From assembly GCF_036323735.1 (NCBI RefSeq), contig NC_086026.1, forward strand, positions 54,813,039 through 54,877,038: a stretch of 64,000 nt of DNA, written 5' to 3'. A model generated the notes under the pieces. The model ran no database searches. It was not told where the DNA came from and saw only the letters and a program-made list of their open reading frames with translations. The stretch is from Rattus norvegicus (taxonomy: Eukaryota; Chordata; Mammalia; Rodentia; Muridae). Below are positions 1 to 11,638 of this stretch, in pieces (position 1 is the first letter of the stretch; each line of letters begins with the position of its first letter). A program made the position numbers and the translations under genes.

Positions 1-36
1 GCCAGGGTTGTTGACTCGGCCAGGGTTGTTGACTCG
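1..36. repeat. 18-bp perfect tandem duplication
   Basis: The unit gccagggttgttgactcg occurs twice in succession at the extreme left edge. Further copies may lie outside the window. Confidence 0.95.
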
Positions 37-2557
37 GAGGTGGGAACAGGCAGGGAACGCAGTTGTCCCTTTTGGTAAATGTGTGCATTTCAAAGAGACA
101 CCGGCTTGGGCTTTGTGGGCATGTGGCCCATTGCAGCAGCAGGGAACGTGGAGAGGCTGAAAGGTTACCCTTCCAGCCTCCAATCAGAGATGGACCGGCT
201 GTCACTATATTGATTGGCCAAGGACCCCGCATCCCCAGATCACTGAGTCACTGGAAAGCTACAAACCAAAAGCATCCGGGAGGCCAGGCTGCACTCCCCC
301 CACTCACTATCCCAGACTCGTTCAAGGGGAGGATCTTCTCTTGACTGTCTCTTCCTTCTTCTTTGTTATTCTCAGGGGTTAGGGTAGGGCTAAAGAGACC
401 TATTCTTTTTACCCGGCAAATGACTGAACACATTTATAGTGTTACCTCTCCCCTGGGTATCTGCATTTAAACAAGGACCAAAAGATTAAATGAAAGGAAT
501 AAAACCCAGATATGGGATTCAGATCTTGTTGGATGTGGGCAAGCCTTAGGAGGAGGCGGTGCCTCTGGATCTTTCTTGGTAGCACCACCCATTCTAACTG
601 AATGTAGGCTGGCCCTGATGAAGACTCTGAGGCCCCCTAACCACCAGACCTCTTGACCTTTGACCCTCGTTTCTTCTGTGAAAAGCCAATGCCCCAATGG
701 GAAGGATTCATACAAGCCCTTGACCTCCAAGTCTTGCTCTTTTGTATGTCAGTTTTTGAGAAGAGAAATGCTGTTCTCCCCCAGATGAGGCAAGGCAGTG
801 TGTGGAACTTGAGTTGCTGAGCTGGACCTGGGGGGGGGGGGAGACGCAGGGAAGAGAAGTAGTGGGTGCTGACTGGGGGCAGGGAACAGCTGGAGTGCCT
901 TTGAGGGAGCAGCTGCTACGGGAGCCCGCTCTGTGGGTATGCAGCAAAATGGTGGCTTTTAATACTTTTCAAGGGGTAATCTCGTTCAATAAATTCCAGC
1001 TGAGGAGGTGGGAGCTACCCTCACATGATTCCTGTCCTCCCTTGATGTCCTTTACAGACCTGCCCCAGGGTCCGAGCACCTCACTGCACCCTCTTCCTCC
1101 TCCAGCTCTGGCCTCCTGTCTTGGCCAGGAGGAAAGATTCCCATCCTGCTCCATCCTGCCCGGCAGCACCCAAGGAAAGGAAGCTGCCATCCCCACGACC
1201 ACGTGACGTGGGTACCAGCTATGCCAAGAGATAATGACAGGTTGAGTGTTCTCCGCCTAGTGAGGAGATGCATGCAAATGACTCGGCTCTGAATGAGCCT
1301 AATTGTCACTGCCTGGTGTGGCAGCTCAGACCACCTCCTCCCCTCTCCTCTGGTGGAGGAAAAATGGAGCAGGGAGCAAAGGGGATCCTGTGGTGTGGGG
1401 AGGGGTGAGCTCAAAACACTCCCTAGGACCCGGAGCCCTGGAAACGAGGAAGCTGGCAGGCTCCCTCGGCTAGTGTGCAGCTGGGACCAGAGAGTGTAGA
1501 TGAGTTCCACTCCCCAATGAACCAGATCCACAGCGAGATGCTCTATAACTGTACATCTCTTTATGTGTCACAGCTCAGCCGTGAGAGGCTGTCACGTGCC
1601 TGCAAGATGGTCCCGCTTGGCCAGCGGGACCTAGAAGAGAATTGGGGGCAGAGAACCGGGGAAGGAAGGCCCTGCCCTAGCTCATCCTTCAGCCAGGATA
1701 CTGACAGAGCTGAGCCTCTCCGGGTTTGGCAGGAACGAATACAGGTACTCAGAAGTAGAGATGGCTGACTTGCTGGCTGTTCCCTCTAGTGCATGCATTT
1801 CCTTAAATGCTTTTGCACAGCCCTTGGGGAGACTGCTTGCCTCTTACCCATTCTCTACAGTGTTGGCTCTGTTGCCAGCCCCCATGTTGGCGGATGAGGA
1901 AGGTGAGCTGGACTTAAGGAACTTGCTCCATGCAACACCCCTTGGCATAGCTCAAATTCAAGTGCAGAGCCAGGCTAGGGTAATTCATGGACACTTGGTG
2001 CTCTCCTGGAGTCAAGGCAGCTGTGGTGAGACCCCAGGGCGTTGGAGTGTCTATGAGTCGGTGTGAGTTATTGTTGGCCTGGTTGAGTCCTCATCTTTTA
2101 ATCCATCCAGAAGTCTTTCCATCCAACCAGAGGCATGGGCTTGGCTGGGTCCAGTCTTGGAGTGAAATCTGTTCCGATGAAGAATACATGGTGCGACGAC
2201 AGATGTCCTGGGACGAGGGGGAGGAAATGGGGAACGAGGATTGTGCTGATGTGGTATGGAAAGAAGCTGGAGGCACTGGGTCCATGTAAACCACCCCCTT
2301 CACTCATCTTATATTTAGGTTCCAGGTAAGATGTCATTTGCAGGCCAGCATCTGTAAGCCAAAGAAAAGTATTCAATACCAAAATATATCTATGGGTCCA
2401 TTTCTAGTTCTTAAAGTCTAGGTCACCTGAACCACGTATTCCATTTGTTGGGGGAACAGAAACAAGCAGGTCCTGGGGTCTCACTGTCTCACTAGCTGAT
2501 ATAGCAAAAATCACAAACCCCAAGTTCAGTGGAAGAATCAGTCTGAAAGAAATAATG

Positions 2558-2786
2558 GAACCTGGAAAGATGGCTCCGCGTTTAAGAGAACTTGCTGCTC
2601 TTCCCCAGGGCCTGAGTTTAGCTCCCAGAACCCAAATTGGGGTTCTCACAACCACCTGTAACTTCAGTTCCAGAGAATTCCATGCTCTTTTCTGGCCTCC
2701 TCAGAAATAAGCACTCATGTGGCACGCATTTTAAATTCAGGCACCCACACATTCACATCAAATAAAAACAAATTAAAAAAATATAT
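2558..2786 (+). mobile_element. B3-type SINE, diverged
   Basis: The sequence follows the B2/B3 pattern: gatggctc..gtttaagag..cttgctgctcttcc, a tRNA-like box B region (gagtttagctccc), the B3-specific 'cagttccagagaattcc..ctcttttctggcctcc', and an A-rich tail with aataaaaac. It is diverged and has no visible target duplication. Confidence 0.8.
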
Positions 2787-2856
2787 ATGGTGCAAAGTGA
2801 TGGAAGAGGACATCCCAAGTGTCACTTGCCAACTTCCACATTTTCATGGATTAGAA

Positions 2857-2860
2857 TACA

Positions 2861-2892
<32 letters not shown>

Positions 2893-2896
2893 CACA
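2857..2896. repeat. (ACGC)n microsatellite
   Basis: About nine tandem ACGC units followed by acacatgtg. Alternating purine-pyrimidine with CpG, so a potential Z-DNA-forming stretch. Confidence 0.95.
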
Positions 2897-3084
2897 TGTG
2901 CAAAGAGAAACCATTTGAAAATCTCTTTCCAGACATCGGCATCCAACTAGATCCAAACTCCTATGGACCAGAACTTAACATAGCCCTTTAGTGCCAAGGG
3001 CCAGCTCGTAAAGCATCTTCCCTCTCCCAGAAGCAAACAGAACTCAACCTCAGCGCCCCCCCTCCTCCACCCCACAAGCTGCAG

Positions 3085-3270
3085 CAGAATTCTCACGTTA
3101 ATTGGTCAGGAATTCTCTAATCACTGAAAGGAAACTGGGGTTGAGCTCTGCATTACGGTGCTAATTCTGTAATCCCACTGCATTAATGTTATTAAATGTC
3201 ACTGAGTGATTGCTTTCCCAGTGTTTAAATTCTTAATGCACTTATCCTTTCAAAACTTTGGGCACCAATG
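3085..3270. other. Candidate conserved non-coding element, TAAT-rich
   Basis: A repeat-free A/T-rich island with several homeodomain-type TAAT cores (GTTAATTGG, GCTAATTC, GCATTAATG, CTTAATGC) in a more GC-rich surround. This composition is typical of conserved enhancers in introns of neuronal genes, but conservation cannot be judged from one sequence. Confidence 0.25.
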
Positions 3271-4564
3271 TCAAAAAAAAAAATCAGTGAACACCCTGCG
3301 GTAAAATTAGGTAGTCAGAAGGCTTTCTCAAAACTTGGAGATCTCTCGAGCATCTCAAAGGTAGGCATCTCAGCCCTGTGCTGAGACAACCACAGCCAGA
3401 CTGTGTTCTGCTTCATTGAGTCTCCATGATACCATAATGAGAGTTGGCTCCATCCTGCCTCGAGATACAAAATGCCTCCCTGCCTTCTTTCGCTCTCCTC
3501 CAGCTTTTTCTCCCCACCCATTTGAACCCTGAAATTATATCAACAGAGGTAAATCAACCTTTGGACATAATGCTGGAGGTTTACGAAATAAGATGAGTTT
3601 GCATCAGCCCCTGGTACAGGCAACGGTAAAAGGCCAGGATCCCCCAGAGTCAAGATCTGAGAATGAAGAAAATAGCCATGTTGGTATCTAGATCTGGCTC
3701 ATGCTTCTGAACAGTAGTCATCCCCTAAGTCACTTTAGATACCTACAAAAGAGCAAGAGATGGCGTGGATGAGGGATCCGGAAGCCTGGCTTCAGTCCTT
3801 ACTTCGTTCATAAACCCTGGCCTGGTTCCCATTCTTAGGGAGTTGGGGCAGTGAGTTCTACTCTGCACAATACAGGGAAACATGAAGGTTGCATAAAAAG
3901 TAGCAGCACTGCTTATCTTATGAGGATGAATTATACCTGGCAGGTTCCAGAGTGCCTAGAATGGGTTTCCCTGTTAAACTGTCCTTCCTAGACTGCATAG
4001 GCTTGCCCCGCTGGGTAGAGGGAAGAAGAGCGACAGTATTGGAAAGTTGCACATTCTTTGTTTTATAAACAGTGACCGTCCACTTGTTGGGGAAGACGCT
4101 AAACAAATGATCAATCAATGTTTTGCTTGTTCCCTACATATATTTTCCATACCAGCCTGGCCTGAGTTTGTGGATGGCGTTTAAGCACAATGTGCACATA
4201 TGTTCTTTATATGTAAGCTCAATATGTCTATGCATTTTTGTCTCTTTCTTGTTAAATAAGGACAATATTCCCAAAGATGCAAAAGAGAAAGCCAGTTTAT
4301 GGAGGATTCTGAAGTTGACAGTGTTTCTTTCCCCCTTATGAGAAGAGAATTAAGCTGCACGGGGAGGAGGTCGAGAGGAGGTCACACTCTCAAACGAAAA
4401 GCCAAAAGTGAGCCGTGATGCCGCCTCCCCTGGGGCTGGAGAGGGCCTTCAACCTTGAGCTCTGGGTGCCTTGAGTGCTCATTGCCCTGCCCCTACACAC
4501 CTCTCCTCCCCTTGGGCTTTCTGTAGAGGTCTTTCCAGCAAGTTAAGGGGACAGAGGCCATCCT

Positions 4565-4585
4565 GGCGCTGTCCCAGGTCCTGAA
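4565..4585 (-). promoter_or_regulatory. RE1/NRSE-like site (candidate REST binding site)
   Basis: The + strand carries GGCGCTGTCC, two bases, then GGTCCTGAA; read on the minus strand this is TTCAGGACC, two bases, then GGGACAGCGCC-like sequence. It agrees with the canonical 21-bp REST element at 18 of 21 positions by my count, including the whole GGACAGCGCC half. One mismatch falls in the other half (GGTCCTGA for GGTGCTGA), and two are at the tolerant central pair. REST silences neuronal genes outside neurons, and DSCAML1 is neuronal, so the context fits. Binding itself is inferred. Confidence 0.5.
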
Positions 4586-4629
4586 ACGGCCCAGGTTCCC
4601 ATCCTAGTGATTAAAGCCACTCTGGAGAG

Positions 4630-4990
4630 CAACCCTCTAGCCACTGTTGTGTGGAAACTAATTTCCATATAATAACATTTTGTTATTTGTAATAAATCAT
4701 ACCCACAGTAAGGTGACTGGGTTATGTCATTATTTGCAAACCTACAGAATGTAATTATAATATGTCTGGAAACCTCCATGCAGAACAGGGCTGTTCCAGC
4801 CACGGCACCGTCCAATCATAATAAAAATTTATACTGTGCTTTATATGACTGATCATCACAGTAACTGCTCTATGCCAAGGGAAAAGAAACCCCACAGCAC
4901 TGACAAAGCCGTGAGCACGAAAACCTTGTAAATGCCAAATCAGTTGATCTCCGTCCGAGCCAGTCGCTGAGCCCCCCACCGCCGCCATGA
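4630..4990. other. Candidate conserved non-coding element
   Basis: A repeat-free stretch about 50 nt beyond the RE1-like site. It is rich in AT motifs (ATTTGTAATAAATCAT, AATCATAATAAAAATTTATA, GTAATTATAAT) and contains a CCAATCA box. It could be an enhancer coupled to the RE1-like site; this is inference from composition and position only. Confidence 0.3.
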
Positions 4991-5051
4991 ATGTCTTCCA
5001 GGAACATTCTAGGTGTGGAGGTTTATTATCTCCATGTTCAAAATGGTGGCA

Positions 5052-5283
5052 GGGATTGGAGAGATAGCTCAGTTGACAATGTTCTTATCTAAGGTCAACC
5101 GTGAGGGCCTGTGTTTGATCCCTGACACCGGTGTGGAAGGGCATGGGAGACGGCACAGGCTTGTGATGCCAGCACCAGGAAGGCAGAGACTGGTGGATCT
5201 TTAGGGCTTTCTGGCCAGCCAGCCTAGCCTAGCTTGTGAGTCCTATGTCCCAACGAGATTCTCTTGTTTTAAAACCACAAGGT
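5052..5283 (+). mobile_element. B4-type SINE, 5' part (split by a nested SINE)
   Basis: It starts with an ID/tRNA-like head (ggattggagagatagctcag) and passes into the B1-like half (ccagcaccaggaaggcagagac) and the typical 'ccagccagcctagcctagc..tgtgagtcc' block. It breaks off at 5283 and resumes at about 5454. Confidence 0.8.
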
Positions 5284-5453
5284 GGGAGCCAGTGAGATGG
5301 TTCAATGGGCAAAGACACTTGTTGCCAAGTCTGAATATCTAAGTTCACTCCCCAGGACCCACATAGCGGGAGGAAAAAAAACCAACTCCAACAAACTGGC
5401 CTCAGATTTGCACATGCAGTTGAAAGTCCGTGCATACATGTAATCTTTAAAAA
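5284..5453 (+). mobile_element. B2/B3-type SINE inserted inside the B4
   Basis: Head 'gagccagtgagatggttcaatgggcaaagacacttgttgcc' positions match a tRNA-derived rodent SINE, followed by 'ttcactccccaggacccacatag' and an A-rich end near 5450. It interrupts the older B4 element, which continues on the far side. Confidence 0.7.
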
Positions 5454-5566
5454 GTAAATGGCTCCTGAGGAACAACACCTGTAGTTGCCCTCTCAATTCC
5501 TCACACATGTATGTCTCTGTGCACATATGTGTGTAAGTGCTCCCATGCATACATACACACACAGCA
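5454..5566 (+). mobile_element. B4-type SINE, 3' part
   Basis: The block 'aatggctcctgaggaacaacacctg..ttgccctc' and the CA-rich end (acacatgtatg..catacatacacacac) are the normal 3' section of B4 and continue the element begun at 5052. Confidence 0.7.
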
Positions 5567-5982
5567 AACTGTTGACCTAAATATTTGGAGTTGCCTTTTT
5601 GTGCGTTAAATATATTTGCACCAGCCTTGGCGGATGTCGGTTCGAGGGGATTTTTCTTTTTTTTTTTTTTTAAGTAAAATGCATGTTGCTCCTTCCCCTA
5701 CTCTCTCCCCTGTGTTTTGTCCCGGTGTTTTGCTTTGCCGTATTAGCACTTCTCCAGAATGTGTGGCTCCACTGCTTCTTCTCAGCATGCTGATACAGGC
5801 TCTTTGAGCTCAGCTGATGGACATATTGGTTATTCAGCCATCTCACCCAATTGTAGAGACACTCAATTATAGAGTGGCCATGAGAAGTGGGCTTTGAAAC
5901 AGTCTCTTCTCCCTGACTCAGTGGATACTCCCTAATCCCTTTGGCTTGTCCTGCTGGGATTTGGGGGAAGGGAGAGCAGCCT

Positions 5983-6112
5983 CTCCCTATACAGCTGGCT
6001 GTCCTGAAACTCTCTCTGCAGATCAGGCTGACCTCAAACTCACAGAGTTCTGCCTGCCTCTGCCTCTGCCTCCCAAGTGCTGAGATTAAAGACGTGTGCT
6101 ACAACAATGCCT
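5983..6112 (-). mobile_element. B1 SINE
   Basis: Reverse-complement B1: 'ctggctgtcctgaaactc', 'gatcaggctgacctcaaactcacagag', 'tctgcctcccaagtgctgagattaaag'. Moderately diverged. Confidence 0.85.
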
Positions 6113-7097
6113 TCAGTGTACGGGTATTCTTTTTCCTGTGAAGAGTGACATGTTCTGACTGATGGGGACTGGTGGGGAGGTTGCACTTCCTCTAGCAACC
6201 CCATTACAAGCAGAGCCTTATCGTTTCAAAAGATCTGGACTCAAGAGAAGTAATCCTCCACCGCCTCAAACCTTGTGAACCGTTGGAACTCTAGGGAAAC
6301 ATTCCCTCACTTTAGTCCCAACGTTCTTACTTTTATTACATGCATGCTTGGTAGTGGCCTTCTAAGATAATTTTGTTAGGGCTGTAACATTTGCCTTCAG
6401 ACCTGAAATTGAATTCAACCCACTCCTTCCAAGCAGGAGCGATGGGCTTATGTGTGTATCTCTTTCCTGGGGTTGTTTGCTGTTATTGACACTGAATGTG
6501 GTCATTTATCATGGACAATACGGAGCCAAAATAAATTTATTAGTGCATTCTCCGTTCCCATATGATTTGGTCTCAGAGCCGAAGGCTTGGTATTTTGTTT
6601 CCTCTTACCTCTATCCGCATGTTTTTTAAACCTTGGGCAGGACCTAAGGCAACCTGACTCCTTCTTCTGCCCCTCCACTGTGGAAAGGGTATTGGGAGAA
6701 AATGGTTTTATATGGTTGTAAAGGAATAAGAGTCCCAAAGTTCTGCTCTTGTTAATGTAAACAGAGCTAGGGGGAAATCTGTCTGCAGATGGGCACACCA
6801 GGGTGACAGTGGGGATGGAGGCCCACATGAAGCTCTTCCTCCCAGCTGCAAAGCAAGGTAGAAAAAACAACATCGGAGAGAGGACTCATTCTCTGTCTCA
6901 CGGGAACTGAGGGAACTATTAGGTTGGGCCAGCCCTCTGACCTTCAGAATCTGGGACACTTGTGAGGTCTATGTTCACAGAAAGTATTGTGCTGTCCCTC
7001 AGACTGGGCTTTGGGTTATGACTTAGTAATAGAGAATTCAAACTATTGTTGCTATATGACATGGAAAAGCACATAAGCTTGTAACACAATACCTGGG

Positions 7098-7098
<1 letters not shown>

Positions 7099-7145
<47 letters not shown>
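7099..7145. repeat. (CA)n microsatellite
   Basis: About 23 uninterrupted CA dinucleotides. Confidence 0.98.
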
Positions 7146-7147
<2 letters not shown>

Positions 7148-7455
7148 AAAAAAATTAGAAGGAAATTTATCAAATGCACCAGAATATTATTTATTTTCTT
7201 GTTTCTGCTTCTGCAAATGTTCCACATTCTCACAATGAATATGTATTATATTTTAATCAGGAAAAAAGGGAGGTTTTTCAAAAGCCCTCTGGAGGCAGTG
7301 GCTCCCCTGACATCCTCCATCCCTATTCTAATGAGTTCCCACCCCTCCCCACCCAACCCACTTCACAAGAGGAAAGCCTTCCTCATTAAAGTGCCCCACA
7401 GCTTCCCATCACCCACAACTCCTCAAAGAAATGTCTTGAGGAGATATCAAAGGAG

Positions 7456-7535
7456 TGAGTGGGGGGGGGGAGAGAAGGAAAGGAAGGGAGGGAAAGAAGG
7501 AGGGGGGAGGGAGAGGAGAGGGAGTCATTCAGAAA
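7456..7535. repeat. Polypurine G/A-rich tract
   Basis: A G10 run followed by about 65 nt of almost pure purine (gaaggaaaggaagggaggg type). A possible triplex or G-quadruplex former. Confidence 0.9.
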
Positions 7536-7860
7536 GGAGAAAACCAACCACAGGAAAGAAAAAGAGATCAGCCGAGAAGAAAGGCAAGCATGAGCAATGG
7601 AAGGGTCCTATCATTGCAAAGGTAGCAGTGAGGAACTGAAATCCCATCACAGAAGTTGTCAAGGGGCAGGGATGATGGGAGAGTTGAATAAAAGAAGCTT
7701 TCCCCAGGGGAAGAGACCTGCCCTTAGCTTCCCCCTGGCCTCCTTCTTCACATAGGACCGGAGTTCAGAGGCAGGAGTAGAAGGAATCACAAACCAGGAG
7801 CAGCCCAGGGAATCCGGTTTCAGAGAGAAACCAGAGGAGCTGGAGTTAGAGTGGGAGGAC

Positions 7861-7874
7861 TGGCCACCTACTGG
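7861..7874 (-). promoter_or_regulatory. CTCF-like motif
   Basis: On the minus strand the sequence CCAGTAGGTGGC satisfies the core consensus CCASYAGRKGGC at every position. The flanking bases fit less well. It lies in unique intronic sequence. Confidence 0.3.
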
Positions 7875-8254
7875 GGACACTCAGACTCTAATTGTAGAGC
7901 AGATAGCACCCAGAGAGAACACAGGCTGGTTCTAGAGTCTCACGACAGGAGACTCACACAGGCATGTGCTTGGCAAAGAGCCCAAGGCATCTAGATTGTT
8001 TCTCCCTTTGAGGGTGTTTGACCAAGGGGTAAGACAGCACCTTCAGTTGTCACATGACCAATGCCTAACATCCATGGGTGCGTCACATCCTTCTTTGCCT
8101 GGATAGATCCCTCAGAAGCAGGGGACAGGCCCCATACATCTGTGTGATTCCTCACTGAGAAATAGCTGGGGCTGACTCAAGGTCACAGTCTTGAGGTAGA
8201 GTCACAAGCAGAGCCAAGTGACACCCAGACCCCAAGTGACGCCCATACCCCTAT

Positions 8255-8485
8255 GGAGGGCATGTAGTTCAACCAGTAGAATGTTTGCCCAATATTCATG
8301 AAGTCCTAGATTTATCCCCCAGTCATGCATGAGCCAGGTATGGTGGTACACACCTATAATCCTGGCACTTGGGAAGTTGAGGCAAGAGGAGGCGGAGTTC
8401 AAGTGTTTTCTTGACTATACATTGTGTTGAAGGCCGGCCTTGGCTACGTGAGCCCTTGTCAATACAGAATAAAAAAATGCAAAGC
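8255..8485 (+). mobile_element. B4/ID-B1 composite SINE
   Basis: An ID-like head (ggcatgtagttcaaccagtagaatg) is joined to a B1-like half (gccaggtatggtggtacacacctataatcctggcacttggg) and an A-rich end (cagaataaaaaaatgc). This ID+B1 fusion is diagnostic of the B4 family. Confidence 0.85.
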
Positions 8486-9029
8486 CTCTTGGAAGCACTT
8501 GCAACATACATTGAATGCAGTGGAAATCAGGAATCTACATCCTGACCATGGGCATAAATGGGAGATTCCACCCCACTTGTCCCAGAGTCCTTCCTAATAA
8601 ATAAGGCTGAAGAACATCCTGACTGAGACCAGAGTTTGTAGGAAGCCTGGTGTCTGCTCCGCGTGTCCGCTAGGCAGCAGGTCAGCTTCGCTGCCCTGGC
8701 AACAGGGGAGCAGCTTTCCCTCCTTGACATCTCGGATGCTAGGAAGTGTCATGGCAGTTGTGAGGTGCCCCTGGAGCCCCAGCCCTTGGTGAACCGAGTA
8801 CAGAGACACCTCTGTAAGCACTTCCAGGAAGCTGCCTCAGAACAAGAGGATGAACAAGAGGCTGGAACATGGTGGAGGGACAGAGAAACAGGGCAGTGCT
8901 ACAGGACAATTACACTGCCCTTCCCCTGGGCTATGCTGCTCTCCAGTAGACCCAGTAGATGGGGCAGCAGGCCTTGTAGCAGTCCCCTGCTGGCTAGTCA
9001 GGGCCTCATCAGTACCAAGTACTATACCA

Positions 9030-9165
9030 ATGTTCATGGTTATTTCATTTGACCTTCACAGTCCTCTAAGTGAGCCTTATTGGCCCCTTCATTGGGGGAA
9101 TTCTGAGCCTGGAGAAAATGACTTGCACAAACCAACGATCTGAGGCTCAAGTTGCCCTAAGGTCA
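9030..9165 (-). mobile_element. MIR SINE remnant
   Basis: Reverse-complement MIR landmarks are visible in order: 'tcatttgaccttcacagtcctctaagt' (from ctcatttaatcctcacaacaacc), 'ctgagcctggagaaaatgacttgcac'. Ancient and degraded. Confidence 0.65.
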
Positions 9166-9177
9166 AAGGTTAGCCTG

Positions 9178-9400
9178 CTGAGTATGGCAGTTAGGGACAT
9201 GGGCTTGGAGTCACGGTACCTGGGGTCAAATTATGTCTGTGCCCTAGGCCACCGGTGTGAGATTGAAGCGTGTAAACCTTGTGTGCCTAGGCTCTTCCAG
9301 CTAAAGACTGAGGCCCCTCAGGGGATCAGTTCCAAGAGAACGCTTGCGAATATGTGATAAGCTCTTAACACATCACCCAGAACACATCAAATGCTGCCTG
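9178..9400 (+). mobile_element. MIR SINE remnant
   Basis: MIR order is seen: 'tatggcagttagggacatgggcttggagtc', 'ctggggtcaaattatgtctgtgcc', and a degraded 3' half. It is divergently oriented to the MIR just upstream. Confidence 0.65.
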
Positions 9401-10925
9401 GCAATGAACTTGATACAATGGCATTGACCATTAGCAAACCTGTTCTGTCTTCCCCAGTGAGAAGCTCTACACTTCCAAAACAGGGTCTTTTGGAACCATG
9501 CAATAGTTTTTCCTAAAGAAAGAAAGACCCCAAAGGCAGTCCTCAGGAGACTTCTAGGACAATAGGAGATCTCAGGTCAGAGACAGGGAGGGTTGGGATG
9601 TTAAAAACTCTGCACGTTGCTAGGCTGTACTGTAACAACCCTATCCCAGCCCGGAGTCTGCCTGACCCCAACAGCTTCTCCAATGAGACACTGTGTGAGA
9701 GAGCAGAGGGACAATCAACTAGGACTTAGAAGAGAGGCAGGAGGTGACACAAACAATCTCAGAGTTGTGCAGAGCTTAACCTATGAGGTCCCCGAGGTCC
9801 CTGTGTCCCGTGTGTTGGGGTCCTGATACATCAGGATCCACCACCTGCTTCCCCTTTCTGGTAAATGATTCCGACTGAGTGCCATGCCTGTCCCCAGCTG
9901 TGGCCTTTGCTAGCAGTTCACTCAAGATCTCCTCCTTCCCCAACCCCCATCTCCTTCCCTGCCTAGAAGTAGAAGGAAACCCACTTAGCACCAAGCACAG
10001 AGACCCAGAGTTTGCCATGTCTGACCAGAGCCTTCAGTGTGGAGTGGATCCCAGTGAGGACCTTGGATTTGTCCAGAGGTGAAGGGTCCAGAGAAAGAAG
10101 GAAGGTGGCCTCCTTGTACTTCTGTCTCCTTCTTTCCAGAATGTGCACAACACTGCACTGAACCGTGCTCCAGAATCCTCTCTGACAGGAGTATCTGGAA
10201 AAGGGACGCTAGATGCTAGCTCCTGAGTCTGTTAAAAGCCCATCAAAGTGCAAGGGTAATTTATGAAGAGAACTGTGAAGGAATACAGGCAGAGCAAAGG
10301 CGGTACAGAGAGCATAGCCCAGGCACATAAATATCTAAGGCAGAGGCACCGGATCCTGCCTCACCACATCCCCAGACATCGGATATTACAGATCGCAGCT
10401 CGTGTGGTGTGCGCACATTCCTGCGGCTCTGCTGCAATACAGTAAATGCGTTGTGACAGTAGCTGAGTGGATTCTATGTGCTAAACAGATGTCTTATAGC
10501 AGACAAGGTTCCTGTGACTGTATCACATTGTACTTTCATCAATTATACATCACTTCTCATTACCGAGGCAGGGGTTCAGGCCTGGATGCTGTGGCTGAGA
10601 GAGAAACCTGGACAGACTAAGCAGCATGGTGAATTCAGGGGAACCTAGGTATCCTCTGAGTCCAGCTCCACCGACCCCCAAAGACTCCATATCACCCCAC
10701 ACCCTGTCACCCCTTACAAATCTTAATTTACCCCTCTCCTACACTCAATGGACCAAGGGCATTTGTTTCATCCTTTGAAGTAGTTATTACAAAGATCAAG
10801 AGATATCGGCGTAGAATACCAGCCCTGTCTCGCACACCCCTCATGCCATCACCCAGACTCCAGAGCTACCAAGCCTTGCCCACTCCCACCTCCTACTTTA
10901 TGCCACAGTGTTTGAGTCTGTTGGA

Positions 10926-11000
10926 GGGACCGGAGATCTAACCTAGGGACTTAATTCTGTTAGGCAATTGCTCTGCTCTTGGGCCACACCGAGGCTGGAG
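10926..11000 (-). mobile_element. ID/B4 head fragment
   Basis: The reverse complement of an ID-like tRNA head: 'ggagatctaacctagggac', 'taggcaattgctctgctcttgggccacacc'. No B1 half follows. Confidence 0.6.
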
Positions 11001-11492
11001 TGAATCCCAAGCCTCTAATGATTTCACACCTACATAACTCAGTGTGAATAAAAATCCATCTACGTTCCCGTGCAACTACCCAGCTATCGCCACCACTTAA
11101 GAAATTAACGTTATTCTCTTATTAACAGCACTCAGCCTGCATCTGTGGGTCTTGGTGGTTCGAAATCCCAGGGCAGCCCACTTTATGGTCCCAGAGGGCT
11201 CAACCACGAGTCCTTCGGTGCCTGTAGGCAGGTCCCAACAAGAAAGACACACACCAGTCTCACCTTCTTTAATCCTTATCGAGGGCACCACTTTGAGGAG
11301 GGATGTCCTGGAGGAACCTAAGAGGGCCACTGTAGAAGGAACCAACGAGTCTGGCCAAATTATAGGGAATTCTGGGTAGTGTGTAGACAAGCACCAAATA
11401 CGTATGTAATGCTTGTGTTCTGGTCATTGATTGTCTTTTAGTTTCACAAATATTGATGCAGATGTGGTCAACCAAATGTTCTGTAACTTAAG

Positions 11493-11569
11493 AGGTGTGT
11501 GTGTCTGTGTGTGTGTGTTTCTGTGTGTGACTGTGTGTATTTCTGTGTCTGTGTACACGTAGAAGCTGC

Positions 11570-11635
<66 letters not shown>
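11493..11635. repeat. TG-rich stretch followed by (CT)n microsatellite
   Basis: An imperfect TG/TGTC array at 11493-11560, a short spacer, then about 31 CT units at 11572-11635. The CT part is a mirror-symmetric homopyrimidine run able in principle to form H-DNA. Confidence 0.97.
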
Positions 11636-11638
<3 letters not shown>

